From positions 744,001 to 808,000 of the forward strand of contig JACGCN010000022.1 in NCBI GenBank assembly GCA_014905825.1: a stretch of 64,000 nt of DNA, in the 5' to 3' direction. The notes under the pieces were generated by a model that was given only the letters and a program-made list of their open reading frames with translations, did no database searches and had not been told where the DNA came from. This stretch comes from Lyophyllum atratum. Lineage: Eukaryota > Basidiomycota > Agaricomycetes > Agaricales > Lyophyllaceae. Of the stretch, positions 24,682-39,097 are shown piece after piece. The translations under genes and the position numbers were made by a program. Positions within the stretch are counted from its first letter, which is position 1, and each line of letters begins with the position of its first letter.

Positions 24682-26744
24682 TGGAAGGACTTTCCGATAG
24701 ACCTGTTCCCGCCCCTCGCCAACATCGCCGAATCGTCTTCTGCGCCGGCGCGGGATATCAGGCCCCGTACCTAGCCTGTGCCCACACGCGACTCTAAGAT
24801 CTGTCTGTCAACTTGCTTGGGCACTCCGACGGTTTTCTTCTTACATCTACGTCCTATCTCGATCTCGACCTGGCGAAGAGTCTAGCAACATCCTCGGTCA
24901 GAACATCAATTAGACAAGGTCCTAGGGGCCCTCGATCTTCCTCGTAGCTTCCTTCGTTGTGGTTGACCAGACGAACTCCGGCTTACAACAAGAGATAACC
25001 CTAGGCCCTGTTTGCGGACGATCTCACCAACTCTAACTAGTGCACCGTGCCCACACATAGTTCCAAAATCTCGATAGATAACAAGCATTGGGGGGTGACA
25101 CAGATGCAAGGGCGCCACTGGCAGGCAGACGGAGATGCAAGGGATGAGTGGCGCGGCAAACTAAAGGCACGCGACGCGGACAGTGGAACTAGGCAGATGT
25201 TTCGCATATATTGCGCTAACATGAGGTGAGCATTTCCGTGCTAACTTTCCCCCGTCGTTCATTCAACGTATGGTGATGGAAGAGATGGGTTAGTTCGGGT
25301 TCAGGCGCCGTTGAATAAAGCTCGGCCTCAGCAACGACTCCTTCCCGGCCGACGACCTCTAATCATGGGAGCTGTCTGCGGCAAGAAGTTAGGGAGACGA
25401 TGTGCCTATATACCAACATGTCCGAGGGATACACTCATGTAGGTCGTCGCGTTAGGTGAGTCTACCTCACTATGGTCTTGCTGAGCAATTCGCATTCTTA
25501 TCGCTTGAACGAGATTTTGCACACCGAACTCTTGAGATATCAGATGTATCGAACCTCATGCTACTTTTACTCGTTCCGAACGAGGCATTCCGTCTTTGTA
25601 GCCTGTGCTTGCAATCAGCAGTGATTCACTTGTCTAGGTCAGGTCTGCGAGAGGAATGACCTCCGGTCACTAGCACCGCGAACTCAGGTAGCACGAGGGG
25701 AAACTCATTCCATGTCAGCAGGTACGACGACCATTATATACCATACCCGTTGCCTCAGCTGTAATGCCTCTTGGTCCTTCCATACGGGGTACACTCATGC
25801 TGTGGTATCGTCTGCACTTCACGCCCGTTCAGTCTAATCCGTTCCGTTGTCGTTCTCACAGCCTCACGCGCTGTTCCGTGTTTATATATATATACCTCTC
25901 AGTGAGTTCCGCTGCCTCCAATCATTCGGTAACTGGTCTGTGTTGATATAGTTCCCGATTCAGCTGGTAGTGGACTTTGTGGTTGAGTCTTGACGACCGA
26001 GACGGCGGGTGGGGATAGGTGGCTAGAAGGAGACTCGGTGGCTGTGCGTTATGAGCTCTGTTCCTCGACTCGTTGCATTAATGCTACAAGTGTCATCCAC
26101 ATCTTGCGTATGTTGGCCGTGTTCCTGTACACTCAAGCTGAGAAATACCATGCTAAGTTTCTCGTCTACTGTCAATTTTCCATCATGACTTCAATCTCGG
26201 CGTTCGAACCCGTCCCTGATCCGAAGAACCCCTCACGTGCATATACTTCCCAACAAGAAAGTAAATCGGCTGGTGGAACTGCATGAGCCTGCACATTGAG
26301 TCCGAGATACATGATATATCATCAGTATTTGATAGTAGATACGTGAACCGGATGTACATGCCTTCAGCCAGCTGACGACAAGCTTTGCGTTGGCGATATC
26401 CAGGGCGCGGAATGCTGCTCTACATACCGAAGTGTCTTCCAGACGACGGAGGGATGGTAATCGTTTTTCGTTCACGGAAAAGAAACGTATATGCGTATAA
26501 GCTTGAGGACTCCCAAACGGAGTCGAAGCGAGACCATAGTCAGGAGCAGCATCCAGGAAGTATGCCTCGGCGGATAAATAGCGCTTAAAAACGGATAATG
26601 CACAGGAAAGCAGCATATGATGCGAGTTTTCAAATCCGGGAGGTGATTGTGATAGGTGTTCCGCCCAACAGTGAAACGCATATATATGTAGATAACTAGA
26701 AGAGTCAGACTCCACAAACCAAACATGATTAACTGTAACGGAAC
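24682..26744. other. Two-kilobase stretch without a recognised gene
   Basis: Short open frames only. A TA-rich run (about 25880-25892, TATATATATA) is present. No exon-like conserved peptide was seen on either strand. Confidence 0.5.
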
Positions 26745-29086
26745 TCACTGTAGGGCCTGGGGTGGCGGACGCCTAGTCAGTTTTCTGATGCAGCAATGGG
26801 CAAGGCGAGCATTGAGATCAGACGAAGGGATAAAAAATTCTCCCCATCGACCCGGGTCATCCATATATCTTGCAAGGTGTCCTCGAGTTGTCTCATCCTC
26901 CATCACTGACTCATCATTCCACATTGCGACGCAGTAGTCAAAGAGCTTAAACCACTTCTGCCCAACGTGACCGCTGTCTTTGAAGAAGAATTGCGTCAAA
27001 TGCGGGCAATCTGCATCTTTGATGCGGGAATGGCGCGATTCTCCTACTAGGAAGAGCGGTCTTCTCAGGAGCATTGCCGAAATCCCTTGAACGAAGAAAG
27101 CGTCATCATGTGACTGCGGATACAGGTATAGGTTGTGAGTGATGTCGAGAAAGTGGAAAATCTTGTGGATGATGTCGTCTGGTGATGGAACAATGGTCTG
27201 GAGGCGAACTTTGTTCAGAGCTCCATTGTTTGGCAGTTGGAGAATAACGCACCTTCACTTGGCGTAGGACAGAATGCAACACCCGGGAAACCTCTGCATC
27301 TTCATCTGGACAGTCAGTGATCCAGAAGTGTACATATCGTTTCCACATGGCATCGCTGGTACTTTTGAAAAGATCCAAGAAAACATGTTTATCCTTCGTT
27401 CTCAGGAAATGACTTTCGAACATGTTTTGTACGGATGACGGATTCAGCACGCTGAGTCAACACAATGGAGGTCAGTAGCTTGCCGCTTTTGTCACGTATG
27501 AAAAAATCCGTACGATGCTGGACCCAGATTTGTCATATAATTCCATGAACCTCGCGCAACATCCGCATGGCACTGCTCACTGACTAGGTGGAACTTTCCA
27601 CTACGACCCTCTTCGAACAAAAAATCGCCTAGAGATGCGTGGAAAGGCGAAATACGGACCCAGTCCGGCATTTCGGGGTCGGGTCGAATGTGGAATAACG
27701 AGTGTAAACCCCGTAGAGTCCGAGAGGCTACTCCTTGACGCAAGTCGAGAATCACTTCTATCACTCTATCTGCGCTCATATCGTCGGAGGCGTCCTCAGC
27801 ACTCGGCGACACATACGGATTCCGTGACACGAAGATGTATCCCAAGATTCGCTTTAGGAGATCAGTATGAGGACATGTTGAAAGGGCCCGGATATACAGC
27901 TTATCAAGCTCTGCAAACGGACTCTCGGACTCTGTGCCTCCAGTGATTTCGTTCAATCGATCGATCGGCGAATAGTGTTCTTCATCGACAAATTTGAGGA
28001 CTGTAGAAGCATAGATGAAGTATCCTCCGGATTTATTGGCTACTGCGTCAATGGCGCTATTGGCCGGCCATGGTTCTCGGAGAAATCGAAAATCGGATGC
28101 GTGTTTTCGTGCCTGCTGGATCTGGGCAAAACCATCGTGGAGATATCGACGAACATCCTCACGGGACCGATGGTCTCCGAGGAGAGAAAGTGTTCGCGGC
28201 GATAAGGATGTGATGGTGTCTTCGTCGAACGCCTCCTTGAGGTGAGCTTCGGGTCGACTTGCAAGCAGGAAATAGAATGGAAGGCGATATTTGCGAACTA
28301 GATCCGCGACGTGAGATAACACAAGTCTCTGGTTATCGGTCCCCTGACACTCGTCGAGGCCATCGATGATGATCACGGATGGGGCCTTTGAATTTGTGGT
28401 ACCAGGCATGCGAGCGGCAGCGTAAAACGGCTCACTAATTAAGGTACGGATTTGGACGGACGTAGATTTGTGTATGATGGACCGATCGTGGTCAACTGCC
28501 CGTTGAATATGGTCTTTCAGTTCGGGTCTTGAGATGGCCAGTTGATATGCGATGGTCGTAAACAAGTATGTGATGGTATCGCGGCGGTGTGACCCTCGGA
28601 AGAAGAAAAAGCTCGCCGCCAACTGCCCGCGCTCAGCGCATGTCTCTGCAACCGTTTGCGCAATCGCGGATTTTCCGGCACCTGCAGGTCCGTGAAGCCA
28701 CATAACTCTCGCGACCCCAGCCGACGATATTCTTGTTATCCATTGATCGACCTCTGTCAAGATAGGTTCACGAGTCCCAGGGTGACATTTCGGTGGAGGA
28801 AACCGTTCCTGGGAATCATAAGCCGCTCCAGCCGCATACGCCCTCAGCAGAGTATCGAGGCCTTCGGTTCCAACATCTCAACTTTGACCGTATCAAAGCC
28901 TGAAAAGAGGTGCGCACCAGTTTCATTGTAATTAATAGACATGCTTCCGCTTGAGTTATACGTATTGAAGTCTCCTTGCACGTCATTGAATGTGCTGTGG
29001 CTGATATGCATGTTGTGAGCTTCGGTGAGATCTATGCTTGCCCCAGGCCTGATATGACGTTGATTAAAATGGGTAGAGTCGGACAT
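26745..29086 (-). CDS. NLR-like STAND ATPase with NACHT domain
   Basis: Exon 1 starts MSDSTHFNQRH at 29086 and carries the short agaric NLR leader NDVQGDFNTYNSSGSMS. An intron of about 53 bases (GTGCGC to AAG) joins NETG to LDTLLRAYAAGAAY and then the NACHT core. The core has Walker A GPAGAGKSAIAQ, Walker B SVIIIDGLDECQG and sensor FYFLLASRPEAHL, followed by a winged-helix-like part (RILGYIFVSRNPY) and WVRISPFHASLGDFLFEEG. After the stop in this frame (27492), splicing continues into KRYVHFWITDCPDEDAEV and FKLFDYCVAMWNDESVMEDE, ending at 26745. No WD40, ankyrin or TPR repeats follow, so the C-terminus is short. Fungal NLRs act in non-self recognition and cell death. That role here is inferred from the family. 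Confidence 0.85.
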
Positions 29087-29948
29087 ATTAGGACAGTGCT
29101 GGCTCAATAGTGAAGATGTCCTTGTCGAGGGATAGACGACGTGTCTGCAGAGTCCTGACTCGAGTTGCGTTGGAGCGCTAATACGCACGTGAATGGCATC
29201 TGTCACTGCTACCAGTGTCAGAGCGCTCAAATCACGAGGAAACATTCGACCAAAAACAACCCCCATGATACGACCCCCGTTTCGATATGAGAGGTCTTCT
29301 GTCCCGGCCCATCAACTGAGAGACGATTTTGTACCTCAGTGAGATTCAGAAAGGTGTGATCAGATCGGATAGGGCAGAGTGGGCGAGGTATGATACGATC
29401 CGAAAAGGGTCAACAACATGCAGAACGAAGGAATATTCATGATCACCGTGCTAGTACTAGGTGATGCCTGGATAGATTGGGTGAGCGGGCACGGTGTAAC
29501 GGCGCGAGACCAAGAGGATGTACATGTGGATAGGCTTGGATGGCTATGGCGTCGAGTCCGGTATAACTTGCCAGGGTTCGAAGCCAGAATCTTGCAACAG
29601 GGGAATCGTTATCTTATCTGATCCAGCATCCATCAGTGTCGAGTTTCAAACTTTGGTACATAGTAGACCCCAGATGACAAGAAGGAAAACGAGATAGACC
29701 AATCAATTCGACAACTGTGTGCCACCAATGTACCCCTAGCAGAATATAAACATGAAACCCTATGATACCCAACGAAATCTACGGCCCCATAATACATTCC
29801 TGGGCGGCGCGGCGCGATACTTCGCCACATAGATTGTCCTCCGATTAGACGGCGACAGTCATCCATCCATCCTAGATTCTGAGCCCTCATCGGCGATCCA
29901 TTCCCGAAAACATGGACACCAGAGGACTTACAGTAACCACGAATAAGA
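29087..29948. other. NLR upstream region, duplicated elsewhere in the window
   Basis: No gene. Blocks here, for example ACCAAGAGGATGTACATGTG near 29510 and GGCGAGGTATGATACGATC near 29380, recur in inverted orientation near 50350 and 50450. This is part of the inverted duplication described separately. Confidence 0.7.
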
Positions 29949-32112
<2,164 letters not shown>

Positions 32113-33836
32113 GGTGGAGAAATGGGCTGGGCCCAGCGAGGGGCAGCTCAGCGCTAGATGGCGTTGACTCTGGAAGAAGCGGAGAGAGGGAGAAGGGCAG
32201 GATAGGCCGGCAGGGGAGGATGCCAGCAGATCTTTGAAATGATGTGATGCCAAGCCATGTGCTGACGAGAGAGGTTCAGGCATCTGGCCATGGTGACATC
32301 GAGGGCTCGTGTGGATGGATGGCGGTATCGATTGAAGTTACACGTATCATCCGGAACGGTGAAGAAAGAAATTATGGGCGCGATCTGGGAGGTGCAAAAC
32401 CGAGGTCAGAAAGCGTGGGAACGTTTTTTCTGTCCGGACAAATTTCCCGAAATCGAGAATTTTCGGCACCTAGCCTCTGAAGGCATTATCGGGGGTCCTG
32501 ATCTGGGTACCACTTGTTCATTTGGTTGACGCAAAAAACGGCTGAGATCAACTTACCTTTTGGGTCTATGTTTTGATTTAGACCTCGTGGAATCATGCAG
32601 TCGCTATCTAACGTTTGACGCCGACCCTTTCGTGGAAGCTCTTCCGTTCATTGAAAAATCTTGCTTCGAAGTACCAAGGAGTGGGTTCACCAGATATGGG
32701 GATCTGTCGTCATGAAGCCAATATTGAATTTCGCAAGATGGAGCGCAAAGGCTTGCCAGAATACTAACGAACAATGCCAACTCCTGTCAGTTGAGAGGGA
32801 TTTCAGAACGATTGAGTCCACTATGATCGGGTTCTCCAAGGTGGCGAAGATGGTTGCTACGAAGAAAGGTGGACGAGTGTTGCTCGTCATGGTTGAGAGC
32901 AGGATAAGGAATCGCCGGCCCGGGGGGTTGGGGAACAAGCAAGCACAAATAACACCTTTCTGAAGGCTGAAGTTCACCGACGACTTGCCGACAACAGTCG
33001 ATTCTCTGTTCTCACTTTGACCCGTTATATGGTGTGATCTTCGAGGCTCCTTAGAATCATCCCGAAATTCTTAGACTCGACGCATATCCAGGTCGCGAAT
33101 ATCCCGGCCACCGGAGATCACTCAAATAACCTAGAGCAGGGGTGACGATACGTTCAAACTTCATTCCAGCCGACTGCTCCCATCTCCCGGGTCCCCGCGC
33201 ACTTCTACTCCTTCAAAACTTCCGACATGCCTTGTCTGGGTCCTGTCACGTATGCCTCGCGAGGTCGGTGCCCGAGAAACCCAGTCGGTATCCATGATGG
33301 GGAGGCGTAAAGTCTGGCTCCTGTCGCACGGTCCCGCGCTGCCTGTCCCTGTTCCTGGCAGCCCAAACAAAGCATTCTTCCCTTTTCGTTCCCAACCACA
33401 TTACTTAACACCAGCCTCCGATCCGACACTGGGAAATTCAGGTGGGATGAGCGGTGGCCTCTGCTTGGGGCAAAGGTGCGATGAATAGTACGAAGAGAAC
33501 CGTCGGGCGATATTCCCGGGTAGGTCGTTTGGTGCGCAGGGATCGGGAGAAGGTCGACCAGGCTATGTCATGACTGACGACGATGGGGCTTCGCCGAAAT
33601 ACCCGTCTACTGGCTCTTCACCGGCTCGACTATTCCTCCGCCATTTTCTGCTTGATCCTCACCAGCACTTCGGCTCGTCGTTTCGATTACTACTCACCGC
33701 GGCGGAGACCCACTGACATTCATGGAAAGGTCAACCCCTCGTCCTCTTCCCGTGGGGTCCCGCCAACCCTTGTACCTTCTTCTTGGCACGGAGTCGAACA
33801 GGCTGGCGACTTCACTCTAGATGACTAGCACTGCAT
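32113..33836. other. Intergenic, nothing recognised
   Basis: Upstream region of the GH47 gene and beyond. Short frames only, none with motifs. Confidence 0.5.
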
Positions 33837-33942
33837 GGTGAGATGGCCGAGCGGTCCCAGGCGCCAGACTAAGGTACGTAATCCAAAAAAAGTGGAAACC
33901 TGTCATCTGGTCTCTCCGGAGGTTCGAATCCCCCTCTCATCA
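33837..33942 (+). tRNA. tRNA-Leu(AAG)-like, intron-containing, possibly defective
   Basis: The acceptor stem GGTGAGA (33837-33843) pairs with TCTCATC (33935-33941), with one G-T wobble; the discriminator is A. The D-arm TGGCCGAGCGGTCCCAGGCG is leucine-like. The anticodon stem CCAGA/TCTGG encloses CTAAGG, an intron of about 30 bases, then A, giving anticodon AAG. The variable arm TCTCTCCGGAGG is followed at once by TTCGAATCCCC, so the T-stem must borrow GGAGG and contains one mismatch. Leucine tRNAs normally have a separate long variable arm, so about six bases appear to be missing. It may be a pseudogene or a variant. Confidence 0.65.
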
Positions 33943-34913
33943 TATAATTCGCCCCTGTCAATATTTTTGTTCGTACGTTTTGGCGGACTGTTCCGACATA
34001 TGGAAGATCCACCTTGGATCCCTCAGAGAGAGTTCGAAATGAAGTCCAAATGACACAGCGACAGGGAACGCGGTCTGTAACGCGCGGAGCCCAGTGAGGA
34101 GATATTTGGCAGCACGCCGTAGTCCTGAAACGGTCGAGCAGCCGGCAATGCAATAGCGAAGACATCGTGGTTGCTGCTCTATGACCGAGTCGAAGTCAGG
34201 TTACAGTTGCTTAACGTAGCGATCATCTGATCAACCTCGGCCGTTTCTGGTACGCACGGGCCTTCATGTTACAGTAGGCGGGTAACCGCATTCTGCGTCG
34301 GAAATCCATGACATTACACAGAAAATCCCAGAAATATAGCATATGTATCCAAACAAATTAATATCTTCCGCATGTACAACATGTTGAATCTCAAGCGGGC
34401 GGCAGCCGTACTTCCAATTACCTCTAAACATCCAGCTCAAGAGTGCGGAGTCGAAGGCCTGGAATGAAGGTAGAGTTCGTCCTGAGCAGTCGGTCGACGC
34501 GGCTGCGACGGAAGTGAGGTATCACGGCCAGGCGAAACAACAAATGAGACGTCAAATCACAGAGAACAAGGAGGACGAACCAAGAAGGAAGACGCAGATG
34601 GAGTAGTATTGATGAACGCGGTGATACATCCAGGGCAAGGAGTCAAAGAAAAAGGAAGTGCAGAAGGCGGAAGGCAGGAATACTACGATAAACCCATTGA
34701 AGTTGCCGACGGCATGCACCATAACTGCTTTACTTCACGAAAGTCTGTCGAGATTCGAAGAAGATGAATGTCAGAGTCCGAATCGCAAATCACCCCATCA
34801 CGCCCACGTGCCCCAACGGCTCACTAATCCAAAGCGTCAGCCCAACAACGCATAAATAGACTTCCCATCCTCCCAATCTCCGCCCACTTCCTGCCCTCCC
34901 ACATCCCATCGCA
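33943..34913. other. Intergenic and SOD promoter region
   Basis: No gene recognised. The last 60 bases before 34914 are C-rich, as is common before highly expressed agaric genes. Confidence 0.5.
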
Positions 34914-35683
34914 ATGGCCCACACCCTCCCTGATCTCCCCTACGCCTACGATGGCCTCCAGCCGTACATCTCCCAGCAGATCATGGAGCTCCACCACAAG
35001 AAGCATCACCAGACCTACGTGAACGCGCTCAACGCCGCCGAGGCTGCATATGCAAAGGCCTCCACACCCAAGGAGCGTATCGCACTCCAGGCTGCACTCA
35101 AGTTCAACGGCGGTGGTACGTCCAAGTTTCCTCTTGTCCGATCCTTATCTTATCGCGATCTTATCCCGCCAGGTCACATCAACCACTCGCTCTTCTGGAA
35201 CAACCTCGCTCCCCCTTCCGACGAGGGCAAGGGCTCAGGCGGTCTGCTTAAGGATGGACCCCTCAAGAACGCGATCGTAGCGGCGTTTGGTGACCTTGAG
35301 AACCTGAAGAAGGAGTTCAATACCGCGACGCTCGGTATCCAGGGATCTGGCTGGGGCTGGCTCGTGCGTGCTCTCTCTCCTTTCTGTTTGTCTAGGATGC
35401 TTAAGTATATGCGCAGGGATTCAACCCGAGCACGAAACGCTTGGAGATCGCGACGACGCCGAACCAGGACCCGCTCCTCTCGCTCGTGCCCATCGTCGGC
35501 GTCGATATCTGGGAGCATGCGTTTTACCTGCAATATCTGAATGTCAAGGCCGACGTACGTATTTCCTTTCTGTTCTCATGCTCGAAGCTGACGAAGCGTG
35601 CCCTTATCCAGTACCTCAAGGCCATCTGGTCCGTGATCAACTTTGAGGAGGCCGAAAAGCGTCTTCTCGAGGCATCCAAGTAG
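34914..35683 (+). CDS. Manganese/iron superoxide dismutase
   Basis: Four exons. [20 protein letters not shown] starts the N-terminal helical domain with [17 protein letters not shown], which holds the first metal His. [13 protein letters not shown] holds the second His. QGSGWGWL, then [18 protein letters not shown] with the metal Asp and His, and [18 protein letters not shown] ending at 35683 complete the fold. The length of about 200 residues is normal for the mature enzyme. The protein begins directly at the mature domain with no mitochondrial presequence, so a cytosolic form is likely. It converts superoxide to hydrogen peroxide. The residue set cannot separate Mn from Fe use with certainty; fungal members are Mn enzymes. 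Confidence 0.95.
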
Positions 35684-36714
35684 GAAACATGTATCACTTC
35701 TACTGTCACGACTCGTAGTACGGAAACGGAATAAATGGATAGTGTAACAACATACTTGGAGTTTGCGAATGTGTGTCATGGAAGGCAAGATACGTACAGT
35801 TGCGCGTACATCCCAATTGGAAATGATAATGATGCGATCGCGCCTCGTCCGCCGTCTAGTCCAAGAGACTTGGCTCCCTTGGAGGGGCGACGCAAGTTGT
35901 ACGAACAGCGAGTAAGTGAGCGGAACGTCGATCGTGTCTTGCGACGGGCGGCGATCGAGGGTAGGGGTTGAGAGGATGAACATATGAGATGGTACAGAGC
36001 GATAAGCCATCGGTCTCGCTGAGGGCGTGCACGATCAGCGGCGAAGACAAGATATGGACGCCGTTCCTGGAAGCAAGGTTGCTCTGAATGGGGCTGGGAA
36101 AAAGCGATACCCACATACGTGCTGCTGACTCGGACGTCCAGCTTACTCACGGTAATGTTGCACTCACGCACAACCGCTCCGCTGCTCTCATCACCAGCAC
36201 CCATGGCTTCCCACGCGCTGATAATCGTCATCCCGCTTTTCTACATTCATCAACGTAGGAAACGTTGTTCACGAACCTTTCCTCCGGGACCCCCATAAGA
36301 CTTTACTCCCACCCCCACTCAACCTGTTCGCCCGTCCCACGTCCATCACGAGCTCCATACATCGTCTCTCAAGAACCATCGTCCTACTCCCCATAGCACG
36401 GGACCTCGATTTTCGACCTCATTGTAAAATCGTTGAAAGTAGGGACGCATAGAGCACGGACTGGGTTTATGACAGACTCCAAGTGATTGGGACGCGGATT
36501 AAGAGTCCTCGGAGGACGACGTTGATCGACGGGGGGACTGAGGGGCTGAAGAACTTGCGAGGTGCAGAGGGAGAAAGACCGTAAGAGGAAGAGAGTATTG
36601 GATCGGTAGGTCCGCATAGAAGGAAGGAAACGTGCCAATGCTATGGTGCAGAATGTCCTAGCCTGGGGATCACAAGTCGGACAAAGATCGGTCGTAATAG
36701 AACGGCGACTGGAA
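35684..36714. other. Intergenic, nothing recognised
   Basis: Minus-strand frames at 35776-36231 and 36384-36902 are open but show no conserved features. The right end merges into direct-repeat copy A. Confidence 0.45.
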
Positions 36715-38700
36715 TGCACGCGAACCCAGCGTTCGGCACCGTGATTTTGCCTGTAGTTTGGACTTTCTTGGGTATAGTCCGCAGCGGCACTCCGAAGACC
36801 CGCTATGTATGATATACAGCCATTGGGAATACGCCGACTGAGATCGTGTCCGATGCGTACGTCGATGCCTGGTGACGAAGGCGGTGTAAGAGAATGCTTC
36901 AAAAGTCAGAGCCTAAATTCCGGAAAGCGAGGAGCATATCCGTCCATGCGCAAGCACAGGCTCTGCAAGTCATGATCCAGCAATGATCCAGTAAGAGAGC
37001 GACGGCATGAGAAGGTGTATCAGGACCCAGCCTGGCTGCCAGCTGGAAGCGCAGTCGGTCATCGAGGTAGTAGCATACACTCAGCAATATAAAGACAGTA
37101 AATCAGTTGTGCTCCTTAAGCTCGCAATATGCGGTTCCAGGCGAACAGAACCAGGGTGTGGTGGTGGTCAAAAACAATGAGACATGTGCCACGTGATGCC
37201 GCGGTAACAGCAGAGAGTTGAAAGAATGACAATCATCATTCCTTCCTCACGCTAGACCATGGAAGATATCGACTACAGCAAGTTCGTTTATCGCAGGTTG
37301 GTGGATTGTGTAATTTTCTGTTCGACAAAATCTCTGACGCCGAGGCAGACAATTCACTGTGTCCAGTTTTATCTGGGCCTTGTGGCTTCGCATGCCTCTG
37401 GCGCTTAGGACATCCGTCTATCGACTGATGATACGCGTCGGCGACGAGACCGGATCTCCTCGCGTTTCTCGCCTCCCTTTTCGCCTCTACGCCAAATTCG
37501 GCGACATTGGCGAAGCACTCGCCACCCAATACGTGTCCACGCATACCACTATCCCCGTCCCAACTATCCTCGACGTCGTCCCGGACCGGAGGCGAGGCGC
37601 CCTGTTTCTTATGACACGAGTACCAGGTCGGCCGCTCCCCGACATGCAAGGAAATCTCAACACCTTGCCTGCGCAACAGCTTTCCGTATTCGCCGATACC
37701 ATGCGTGACTGGCTCACCCAGCTCCGTAGCCTAACGCCGCCTGCCGACGACGGCTCAATTTGCGGATTTCTGGGAGGATCGTTAGACAGCTATCGAATCA
37801 GCTTCAACGGTCGCGCGGGCCCTTTCGAATCCCAGGAGGTATTTCACGCGCAGCCGTTCTGTACGCTCCCGCCCAGCAGCGACCCAGCGATCCGTGCTCT
37901 CGCGTCCTCCATCCGCCAAAAACACTACCGCATATGCCTCACTCACGGGGATTTATCGCCGAACAATATTCTCGTGAACGAGCATTTCAAGCCGACAGGG
38001 CTGGTTGATTGGCAATGTGCGGCATGGATGCCTGAATACTGGGAGCTCACGACGGCGTTGTGGCGTCGCCAGCGCTATGGGGGGTGGGTCGATGCTTTTA
38101 CGCGAGCGCTTCCACAGTATACAGAAGAGCTGGAGGTGGAAATGGAGCTGTGGAAGACCATCTGTCCTTTCTAGTCTCGTCAATAATTACGCGGCTTTCG
38201 ATAGCCACCGGGACATGAATGCGCGCGAAATCAGCGTTCGGCAGCATGGTTTTGCATGGAATCTGCTCTTCCTTTGTTATAGTTCGTAGCAGCGCTCCGA
38301 AAGCCGCTGTGTGATTTAGAGCCATTGGAAATACGCCAACTGAGAATGTGTCCGATGCGTCCGTTGATGCTTGGAAGATGGCTCGTGAAGAAGACTGCGT
38401 AAGAGGATGCTTCAAAGGTCAGAGCTTAAATTCCGGAAAGCGAGGAGCATATCCGTTTATGCGCAAGCACAGGTTGTCCAAGTCATGATCCAGCAGGAGA
38501 GCGACTGCGCGAGAAGGTGTGTCAGGACCCAGCGTGGCTGGCATCGCAGTCGGTCATCGAGGTAGCAGCGTACACTCAGCAGTTTAAAGACCGTGTAAAT
38601 CCGTTGTGCTCCTTAGGCTCGCAACATTGCAGTTCCAGGCGCAGAAAACCAGGGTGATGGTGGTCAAAAACAACGAGACATATGACACGTGATGCGGCGA
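36715..38700. repeat. Two long direct repeats (about 490 bp) flanking the APH gene
   Basis: 36715-37205 and 38215-38698 are diverged direct copies. Shared blocks include CAGCGTTCGGCA, AAATTCCGGAAAGCGAGGAG (near 36911 and 38430), AGTCGGTCATCGAGGTAG (near 37052 and 38548), and GGTGGTCAAAAACAA followed by GAGACAT near the end. Copy A forms the promoter flank of the APH gene, and copy B begins just after its stop. Confidence 0.85.
37259..38174 (+). CDS. Aminoglycoside phosphotransferase-fold (APH family) kinase
   Basis: A short first exon, MEDIDYSKFVYR (from 37259), is followed by an intron and then by FIWALWLRMPLALRTSVYRL. The kinase-like fold is seen in RLPFRLYAKFGDIGEALATQ, with a Lys at the ATP site. 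Next come TTIPVPTILDVV and ALFLMTRVPGRPLPDMQG, a hinge. The catalytic loop is ICLTHGDLSPNNILVN (HGDxxxxN) and the metal Asp sits in TGLVDWQCAAWMPEYWE. It ends TICPF at 38174. About 290 residues, the usual size for agaric APH-domain proteins. These are numerous in fungi and do not imply drug resistance; the substrate is unknown. It is set between two long direct repeats. Confidence 0.88.
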
Positions 38701-39097
38701 GACTTTCGCTCAACTTCGAAGACAAGAGCAAACCTGGAGAATTACTCGCCCAACTTGTTCAATGAATAGGTCAAGCGCAAGGGTTAAAGTTTAGGTTTTA
38801 GTACCCAAGGTCACAGGGGACGCAAACGAGCCCTCTACATATGTACATGAACGACGCCTCCACTGCAGGTGGCACTGGCTGTACGGGCGACCGTTCCCAA
38901 TCACTGCACCAACTCAAGATCTCATACCACCCCATCCAACATGACTGAGTCCCGCAGCAGCTGAAGGAATGACATCACGAAATGTTCATATTCGAAAAAG
39001 AGCCATGGGGAATAGTAATACAATGCTTTCGTTCATCCCTTATACATTCATGCGTGAACAAGCCAATGTTATCCGCATCCAGCGACTCCAGAGCACC
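38701..39097. other. Intergenic, nothing recognised
   Basis: 3' flank of the aldehyde dehydrogenase gene. No coding sequence seen. Confidence 0.5.

Noticed and set aside
29560..29600. GGTTCGAAGCC, resembling a tRNA T-loop
   Set aside because: No acceptor, D or anticodon stems can be paired around it.
35776..36902. Two minus-strand frames of 151 and 172 codons
   Set aside because: No conserved motif, no codon-bias support, and overlap with the direct repeat at the right end. Left as intergenic.
37259..38174. APH gene as an antibiotic-resistance marker or recent bacterial import
   Set aside because: It has an intron and a sequence typical of the large native fungal APH-fold family.
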